From NCBI GenBank assembly GCA_036927565.1, contig JAYESD010000006.1:107233353-107297352 (forward strand): a stretch of 64,000 nucleotides of DNA. The letters run 5' to 3'. The stretch's first letter is position 1; each line of letters opens with the position of its first letter. Under the pieces are notes generated by a model. The model had not been told where the DNA came from, did no database searches, and worked only from the letters and a program-made list of their open reading frames with translations. This DNA is from Tuctoria greenei (Eukaryota; Streptophyta; Magnoliopsida; Poales; Poaceae). Both the position numbers and the translations under genes were made by a program. Below, piece by piece: positions 56,762 to 64,000 of this stretch.

Positions 56762-57959
56762 ACCAGTTGAACTTCATCCATCATGCATTGCCTTACGGTC
56801 GTCACCCATTTTAAAATTACAACAAATCCATATATGTTAATGAACATAAATAAACACAAACCATATATATATACGAGATGCATCGTTCTCTCATGGATGA
56901 CGACACGTAGACTAACTACATTCGAAAGGCTAATAGGTCCTACACATATTCAATCTACTCACACATATTGAAACTAACATATATATGTTAATCAAGTTCA
57001 CATACACATATATGAATCAAATGCAATGAAAAAAGCTTCAAGCTAATAGAATAAATTAAAAAATTGGAGCTTTGACATACACATATGGTCAAATACAGTA
57101 TTAAAGAGCTTCAAACTAATATTCAAAAGTTTCAAAATAGTGGATTAAATACAAGTAATCTAATAACTAAACTTTAAGCTTTGACATAACTAAACCATGA
57201 ACTTTTCAAGTAAGCTCATAACTGAATTTTAAAATTTGGCATAATTAGACTTAATAATTAACAAGTAATTTAATTACTAAACTTGGAACAAGGAACTTTG
57301 AAACCTTATTAAACATTTAGGAAGAAATTTACCTTGAGTAGCCGATTGTGGAGCCAGTTGGAGAGGCGGTGGAGGAAGGCGGCGACAACGAGGTTGCGCA
57401 CCAAGATGACGTATGCAGGGCCGAGTACCCTTGTCGCCAAGGAGATCTTAGACGCAGATGCCAAGTGCACGGGCAGCTATGCGCCGAGATGCGTGGTCTG
57501 AGGAGTGGCATGGCACAAATGTCGATCGTCGGTTGGGGAGGCGGCGGAGGAGAGAAGCACGTCGACGTAGTAGCTGTCGTCGGTTGGGGCTGGCGGCGTC
57601 AAAGAGGAGCAAGCTGGTGGCAGCGTAGCTCGACAACGACGGAGGAGAGGAGCGATGACGTGTGATGGGATCTTGGAGTTCACAAGCAAGTTTGCTATTC
57701 ACGAGCGCGTGCGACAAAGTACTTGGATGTGGTAGTGGGGCCCTATAAGCGTCGGCCAACGAGGAATCGACGGCTTTAACATTGTAGCCGAGCCCACTTA
57801 TAATCGTCGGCCAGCGAGGACCGACGGCATTAAAGTTGTAGCCGTCAGCTGATCCCACACGATGGCTTTAGGGCTATGGTTGTCGGCTTTTGTCCAATCC
57901 TGATGCCTTTAATTCAGATGCGCGGGCCCCGCCTTATAACCATCGGCCTTTGGAGCAGC
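56762..57959 (-). other. 5' region of the CACTA element: possible 5' UTR intron and subterminal repeats
   Basis: 56762-57330 is AT-rich. 57333-57700 is GC-rich, and on the minus strand ends in CTCAAG|GTAAATTTC, a good splice donor, so it may be a leader exon. 57740-57959 holds GTCGGCCAACGAGG and GTAGCCGTCAGC-type subterminal motifs. The small frames here overlap in all phases and are not called. Confidence 0.45.
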
Positions 57960-59505
57960 TGAATGTAGCCTAGAGGGAGGTGAATAGGCTTTTTGAACTT
58001 TTGTTGGATCCTAAGACACTTAACAAATCGATCAAATACAGAGAGATCGGACTAGTCTGGTACTGTGCGGACTAGTCCGGTGTGCGCGGAGTAAACAATC
58101 AAAGTAAATTGATAATTCTACCTCTAGCACACTATGCAGCGGAAATCATATTACAAGTAAAGTGTATTGAACCAATGAATCAGTATATTGCAATGATCAA
58201 GTATGATACAATGTTTCAAGGTGAATTTCACAACACTAGACAAAACCTAGAGTATGATGAAAAGTAAAACAAAGATGCACGGGATAAGATTTTATCCCGT
58301 GGTTCGATTCCCACGAAGGAAATCTACATCCACATTGAGGAGTCCACGGAGGATCGGGTCTTCACCAACCCTACCCTCGTCGAATCGCCACGGAGGTCGA
58401 TTCTCTTCCACTAACCACAAAGAGGCAAATAACCGAGTTCAAGGGGCCTTCTCACAAGTTGAGGGCTCCCCAAGATTTACAATGAAGAACACCACCAAAC
58501 ACACTACAAAGATATGCAATAAACAACAAGAGTGTGCGAGAGATTCAAATTCAAGAGCTCAAGATCGTGTGGAACAAGTCTCTCCTTTTGATCAATGCTA
58601 ATCCTCAAAGATTTGATCTTACTAGGGTTATAATGTGTGGAGATATGTGTATTTTGGGCTCTTAGAAGGTGTGACAGTGCAGAGGATCGAGAGAGACGCT
58701 TGTAGGGTCGTACACCTCTATTTATACTAGGGTTTCCAAAAGTTACCGTTAGGGTTTGCGATGTCCGGACTAGTCCATGGTGGACTCCGGACTAGTCCGG
58801 TGTGCGGTGTGTGGGAAACCCTAAGTGTTCAGATATATCGGACTTGTCCGGAAATCTACGGACTAGTACGATTTGGGCTCTGGAAGTGTTCGGACTAGTT
58901 CGGCACAAATCGGCCTAGTCCGGTGTGGTGAACCTCTAGTTGAATTAAGGATAAGTCTGCACTTGGAGGACTTGTCCGATTTTAATCGGAGAGTTTTCGG
59001 ACTAGTCCGTGGTGATATCGGACTTGTCCAGTGTCATGAAAAATTGTGGGGCTAATGGACAAGTTCGAACTCGGAGGACTTGTCCAAATTTAGTCAGAGA
59101 GAAATCAGACTAGTCCGTGGTGATATCGGACTAGTCCGGTGCTGTGTAAACTAGAGTACTTGCGGACAAGCTCGCACTGAGGAGACTTGCCCGTTTCTAG
59201 TTAGAGACATATCAGACTAGTCAGTTGTATATCGGACTAGTCCGATTTTCTTGTGAATTGTGCAGTGAGTTAAATTGTTTGTTAACTTGAGCTCTTGGGG
59301 TGTGTTTCTCCAACACACTCCATACACAATGGTCTAATCTTTTCAGCTCTTGAGCTCTTTTCCTTTTGATTCCTCATTATCCTTTTTTTTGAGTTTTTCT
59401 CCTAATTTCTTTAAAATCTGCGGTCATCTCAACAATTTTGTTAGGATCTTATTTGTTTGTCATAAACCAACCAAAACCCACAAGGAATGCCTAGATGCAC
59501 TTTCA
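57960..59505 (-). repeat. solo LTR of the Sirevirus-like family, minus orientation, 1546 bp
   Basis: On the minus strand it starts TGAAAGTGCATCTAGG and ends GGCTACATTCA, aligned with 704-2130 at both ends. No internal Sirevirus sequence, polypurine tract or primer site adjoins it; both sides are CACTA subterminal DNA. The flanks GCAGC and ACAAC differ by two G/A changes, compatible with a decayed 5-bp duplication. It contains many CGGACTAGTCCG-type palindromes (58035-58080, 58770-59245) and a minus-strand TATAAATA at 58719-58726. Solo LTRs arise by recombination between the two LTRs of one element. Confidence 0.8.
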
Positions 59506-59806
59506 ACAACCGAGATCTTTAAGTCTATAGGTGTCGGGCCCATCAGTTCCACCGATGCCTTTAAAGCTGAAACCTGGAGCCACGCTGGCGCACACATGAA
59601 ACCGTTGGCCTTTTTCGTCTACCCGACATTTTTAATATTACTGTCGTCGGTTTCCCGATGCCTTTAGGTCAAGCCGTCGGCTCCCTTAGTAACTTCTTTA
59701 CTTGTAGCCGTCGGTTTTTTTGTACCCGATGCCCTTAGCTCACTTAAAATCGACGGCCCCGACGCTCATAACGTACCCGACACCCTATTGCTTGATTCTT
59801 GTAGTG
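59506..59806 (-). repeat. right subterminal region and terminus of the CACTA element
   Basis: Repeated GTAGCCGTCGGTTT, CCGACGGC, ACCGATGCCTTTA and TACCCGACA motifs end in GATTCTTGTAGTG at 59806. It continues the subterminal block at 57740-57959 across the solo LTR. A 105-codon frame here is not credible. Confidence 0.75.
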
Positions 59807-59809
59807 AAT

Positions 59810-62800
59810 AGACTTGCATGTGATAATAATATCTTCCTTGAACTTCATCCTCATTTCTTTTATGTTAAGGATTAGGAGTCGAAGAAGGTTCTACATGGAG
59901 GTAGAATTGTTGGGGGACTTTATCGTTTGGTGCCAAGTTTCCTTTCCTTCAATAAAACATGCATTTGGCATGGTGAAACCTTCATTGTTGGTGTGGCATA
60001 ATCGTTTAGGACATCCTTCTCCAGCCAAGGTCCAAGAAGTTTCAAGCAAATTTGATCTTCCTTATTTGAAGTGTGAGAATAATAGTCATGTGTGTGATGC
60101 TTGTGAAAGGGCAAAAACTCACCAATTGCCTTATAGACAGTCACCAAGTGTCTCTGGTTTCCCATTCCAACTTGTCTTTTCAAACGTTTGGGGTCCTACC
60201 CAATATTCAATTAATAAAAATAAGTATTATGTGAGTTTTATTGATGACTATAATAAATTCACATGCATCTACTTGTTCAAAAAGAAATCCGATGACTTCC
60301 AAACTTTTTGAACTTTCAAGCCTATGTTGAGAGAATGTTTGGTAAGAAAATAATCACGGTTCAATCTGACTTGGGATGACAGTATGAAAAATTGAGTTTT
60401 TTTTCTGCCAACTTGGTATTACACATAATGTGCCTTGCTCTCATGCTCACCAAGAAAATGGTTCCACCAAGTGGAAACATCACCACATCATTGAGGTTGG
60501 ACTATCTTTGCTTGCCCAAGCATCCATGCCACTTAAATTTTGGGATGAGGCATTCATTGCAGCCACATATCTGATAAATTGTGTTCCCAGCAAAGTCATC
60601 CACAATGACACGCCTCTAGAACGTTTGTTTCATGAAAAACCGTACTGTTCTTTGTTGCGCACAATTGGATGTGCATGTTGGCCCAACTTACATTTCTATA
60701 ATACTCACAAGTTACAATTTTGCTCTACACAATGTGTATTTAGTGGGTATAGTAATATGCACAAGGGGTACAAATGTTTAGACATATCTAAAGGAAGTGT
60801 TTACATATCCCATGATGTTATTTTCATTGAAGCTATATTTTCATTTTCCTCTCCACATAACAATGCAGGAATGCGGCTTAGAGAGGAAATTCTCTTTCCT
60901 TCATCAAACTCATTGAGTGTCTCACAATAATTAGAGGGAAAAATAGTATATTCTGATCACATGTACAATGTCTGTGCCGGACAAAGAGAAGCAAACGACA
61001 ATCATATGGGCACTGAAATTAGTACTGATCCGATCAGTATTAATGATGAAGAAAATAATGATAAAGATAGAAATATGTTGAGGAGAATTCTGTTGGCAGG
61101 CGGCAACACACCGGCACTGATCTCATTGGCATGCAGGTGGGTGCGGCTCCCAAAGGAGATTCCTCGCGCGACCACAGCTCCCGATACAGATCTTGCTGTG
61201 TCGCCAGGCACGCTGAGTAGTGGGGGATTAAATAACTTGACTGGCGCTTCTCTGATTGTCTCGCCCGTCGCTGCGTGTGGTTCATCGAAGAGTCTAGATA
61301 TTCTATAACCAGTGCACAAACTGGTGATATGTCATCTTCTCCTTAGCAGATGGTTACATGTCTGGAGCGAGGAATAACTCGACCAAAGGTCTTCTTTCCT
61401 GGATATGTTCAATATGGAGACTTCTTGTCCACTGGTGAGCATGAAAATTTTCAAGAAGCTGTTGTTGATCTGAAGTGGAAGAGTGCAATGCAAGATGAAA
61501 TTCAAGCATTTTCCAGGAACAAAAGTTGGCATCTTGTTCCGGCCCAACAGGGGAGGAATGTGATTGATTGTAGATGGGTCTACAAGGTAAAACAGAGAGT
61601 TGATGGATCGATTGATCGTTATAAAGCTAGATTGGTAGCCAAAGGTTTCAAGAACCGATATGGTATTGATTGTATGAGAATACATTTAGTCCAGTTGTGA
61701 AGATAGCAAGGGTTTGATTGGTGCTTTCTATTGCGGTCTCAAGGAATTGGAAGCTTAAGCAATTAAATGTACATAATGCTTTTTCTTCATGAGTTTCTTG
61801 AAGGAGGAAGTGTATATGAAGCATCCTCCAGGATTCATTGATAAAGAAAAACCAGATTATATATGTAAGCTTGACAAGGCTAATTATGGGCTAAAATAGG
61901 CTTCTCGTGCATGGTATTCTAGACTTAGTGCAAGATTTCAACATTTCGGTTTTCAACCCTCAAATCATATACATCATTGTTCATTTATCACAAAGGTGGA
62001 ATTACAATATTCTTGCTCATATATGTAGATGATATTATAATCACAGGCTCATCCGAAGATGATGTTGCTATGCTACTTGAAAATTTGAACCAAGAGTTTG
62101 CTCTCAAAGACTTAGGACGTCTTCACTATTTCCTAGGTGTTGAGGTGCATCATGTTTCAGATGGTTTAATTCTTATATAATCTAAGTATGCAGGTTATAG
62201 TGGGGGCTCTACAGTACTTTTCCATGACAAGGCCGGTTATATCCTTTGTGGTGAATAAAGTATATCAATTCCTAGCTTCTCCTATAACTAAACATTGAGC
62301 TGCAACCAAACTTATCTTGAGGTATATCAAAGAAATGCTTGATCTTTGTTTAAAATTTTAGAGATCAAACTCTACTCTTCTAAGTGTATTTTCAAATGCA
62401 GATTGGGTTGGCCGTGTTGATGATAGGAGATCAACAAGTGATTTGGCATTTTTCTTTGGATCCAATCTGGTTTAATAGAGTGCTGGAAAGCAACAAACTG
62501 TGTCAAGATCAAGTACTGAAGCTGAGTATATGTCCTGTTTGGCACAACTTTTGATGCAACTTCTTTATAAAAATAAGCTGAGGATATGGCAAACAGGAAG
62601 CTTCTGTAACAGCTTATTAGTTCACCTGCTTCTCAAAATAAACTAAAAGCAGGATATAAGCAGAAGCTATTTTCCACCAGCTTTTTAAATAAACTGCTTT
62701 TGTAACAAATTCCAGCTGTGCTAAACAGAGTCATAAAGCTTTAGCAAATGCCACGACTGAGATAACCTGGCTTCAGTCTAGTCTCCAAGAGCTAAACATT

Positions 62801-63033
62801 CTGCAACCAAAATCAACATGTTTGTGGTGTGATAATTTGGAGGCTGCATACCTCTTTGCTAATCCAGTCTTTCATTCAAGGACAAAATGGTTTGAAGTGG
62901 ATTATCATATTGTTTGAGATTATGTGTGCGGTAAAATGCTTCAGATACGTTTTATAAGCTTAGGAGATCAGTTGGCTGATGGATTGACAAAGGCGCTACC
63001 AGCAAGTCTTCTGGAGAAGTTAAGATTAATCTA
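59810..63033 (+). pseudogene. Copia polyprotein, 3' part: pre-integrase, integrase, RT, RNase H; broken
   Basis: 59814-60311 carries the pre-integrase motif ('LVWHNRLGHPSPAKVQEV', 'CDACERAKTHQLPY') and the integrase start ('VFSNVWGPTQYS'). 60430-60930 is the integrase C-terminal part ('AATYLINCVPSKVI'). 61350-61700 is the start of the Copia RT (RVT_2), with 'DCRWVYKVKQRVDGSIDRYK'. 61977-62180 holds the RT active site YVDD. 62380-62530 and 62740-63033 are RNase H, split by a MITE. Stops and several frame changes make it nonfunctional. The upstream end is separated by the CACTA element; the element ends with a short LTR near 63066. Confidence 0.85.
62531..62732. mobile_element. MITE-like insertion in the Copia RNase H region, about 202 bp
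   Basis: The ends TGTCCTGTTTGGCACAACT and (inward) GACTCTGTTTAGCACAGCT are imperfect inverted repeats. ATA flanks both sides (62528-62530, 62733-62735); removing one copy restores the Copia frame from AEY into KALANA. The terminal CTGTTTGGCACAGCT style is common in grass MITEs; I lean to a PIF/Harbinger-type 3-bp duplication but am not sure of the superfamily. Confidence 0.65.
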
Positions 63034-63065
63034 ATTAAACCTTGCTCGGTCTAAATTAAGAGGGC

Positions 63066-63290
63066 TGTTGAATGATGTACAGCACCAGAATGATGTACCA
63101 CGTTGTTATCCTTCAAAAGACCTATCTCAGAGTTCTTAGCCACGAGATAGTTGGATTAGATAAGATTAGACATATCTATCTATTTAGTTGTGATCTCGTG
63201 AATTCTGTTGTAATCTAAATGATCAAGTACAATAAATAAACAGGTTACCGCGTAGTCACTAGAAGCCTGATCAATGTGGTATTCTTTACA
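63066..63290 (+). repeat. short 3' LTR of the Copia element, about 225 bp
   Basis: AATTAAGAGGGC is a weak polypurine tract, followed by TGTTGAATGATGTACAGC. The end is placed at GTATTCTTTACA by TG...CA rule and the shift to unrelated sequence; AATAAATAAA near 63233 could be the polyadenylation signal. ACTTG (63291-63295) would be the target duplication. No 5' LTR is available to confirm. Confidence 0.5.
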
Positions 63291-64000
63291 ACTTGTACAT
63301 AGTGTTTTAACCTGAAATGTATGATGGTAAAATTTTGAACCATGTAGTTGTTCATATTGTTGCAGAGGATGATCGACTCAATTTAGATAGTGCCCAAAGA
63401 CCACAGTTTGTTGGTCTCTTTGAGTCTACAGAAGTTGTAGTTTCTTCATACGAATATTTCATATGCAGTCAGTATGAAACAAATGTTGAGCTGAAGTTTT
63501 ATTCGATCAGTATGCAATCTTGTATGTGAAGTGTTGTACCACAAAGTGGTATGCCATGTTCAAGATTTTTTATTCTCACTTTTTTAATTGTAATCTATTT
63601 TATGTCACACTTGCTTCATACTATCAACCACAATAGTCTTGAAAAATCTAAGCTGCAAGCATGTTCAAGAATCATTTTTATTTTTTTTTCTCATTTAAAA
63701 AATCTACATTTTTATGTCACAAGTCAAGAATGCTCCCAGTATTAATTGAATAATAAATCATGCTAGGACCCGTGTCAACCCAACTCCAAGGCTGCCTCAC
63801 ACGTGGGTTGCATTCCATGATTGCCAAAGGAGCCTCAAGGTGATCGTTATTATGACTGTGCTCGCATGGGCTTACTTTATGAAACAAATTCGGCCCATTA
63901 GCGGGCATAAGCCTGCAAACGGTTTGGATTGAAACCGGTTTCCATGGATTGGTTTTCGGTCGGGTTGGTATTGGTCTGAGTGAGAACGGGCCGAAGTGAA
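63291..64000. other. unassigned right flank with a small ORF
   Basis: This DNA lies outside the Copia element. A 70-codon frame at 63317-63529 (plus) contains 'RPQFVGLFESTEVVVSS' and ends in TGA; its TTGTTGCAG|AGG near 63367 would make a plausible splice acceptor. I do not recognise the product; it could be the last exon of a host gene or part of a larger, older element. The rest is AT-rich, with no further gene seen. Confidence 0.3.

Larger units (their letters stand above)
36927..59806 (-). mobile_element. CACTA (En/Spm) DNA transposon, minus orientation, with nested E2 and a solo LTR
   Basis: The right terminus ends CTTGATTCTTGTAGTG (inward CACTACAAGAATCAAG). The left terminus begins CTTTACGAGAAATGATCA, a decayed CACTACAAGAAA whose next bases (ATAGTGTCAGTC) align with the right end's ATAGGGTGTCGGG. 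Identical AAT triplets flank both ends (36924-36926, 59807-59809), the 3-bp duplication expected of CACTA. Subterminal GTAGCCGTCGG-type motifs lie inside both ends. Genes are on the minus strand: TNP2 (56761-53542), then a TNPA-like ORF (about 53200-51480). Removing E2 and the solo LTR leaves about 8.4 kb. Both genes are broken, so the element is not autonomous. Confidence 0.85.

Noticed and set aside
57348..57858. GC-rich ORFs on both strands near the CACTA 5' end
   Set aside because: They overlap in several phases and end at a likely splice donor; more likely an untranslated leader exon than a protein gene.
1..64000. tRNA, rRNA or other structured RNA genes
   Set aside because: Reading the window I found no cloverleaf with a matching anticodon arm and no rRNA-like segment; a tRNAscan run would be needed to exclude them fully.

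Overview
The window is grass (Poaceae) nuclear DNA made almost entirely of transposable elements nested inside one another. The evidence is a Sirevirus-type Copia LTR rich in palindromes, several CACTA (En/Spm) DNA transposons with TNP2 and Ulp1-protease genes, Tat-lineage Ty3/Gypsy elements with dual RNase H and a spliced antisense gene, and small MITE-like elements. No intact host gene, tRNA, rRNA or CRISPR array was found.

Layout. 1-2130 is the 3' end of a Sirevirus-like Copia element (tail of an extra ORF, polypurine tracts, 3' LTR). 2131-17863 is CACTA-derived. It holds a broken minus-strand ORF2 with a Ulp1-like protease (2150-5861), about 800-bp repeated units carrying CTCAGGCGG subterminal motifs (6398-9540), a small GC-rich ORF (7210-7503), a DUF4283-like pseudogene (9861-10742), a 28-bp minisatellite, a plus-strand TNP2 pseudogene (11571-15149), foldbacks, and a 71-bp subterminal array ending in a CACTA terminus at 17863. 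17864-36169 is the 3' part of an Athila-like Gypsy element with a 1.5-kb 3' LTR. Two further CACTA right ends follow (36428 and 36856), then a Copia polyprotein gene that resumes at 59810 and ends near 63290.

Two nearly identical full-length Tat-lineage Gypsy elements dominate: E1 (20094-33010, target duplication CACCT) and E2 (38193-51107, target duplication AACAC). Each has ~835-bp LTRs, gag-protease, an in-frame TAG, then RT, RNase H, a second RNase H and integrase. On the opposite strand lies a two-exon gene for a ~1130-aa 'putative gypsy-type transposon' (PF04195-like) coiled-coil protein. LTRs within each element differ at only one or two sites, so both inserted recently. E1 carries a gag frameshift and two GAA-to-TAA stops. 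E2 carries one gag stop but has an open pol and an open antisense gene. E2 sits inside a minus-oriented CACTA element (36927-59806, target duplication AAT), which also holds a 1.5-kb solo LTR of the same family as the LTR at the left edge. That CACTA is itself inserted in the Copia gene.

The right edge (63291-64000) is unassigned. Boundaries given with target duplications are firm. Family assignments rest on motif recognition only.
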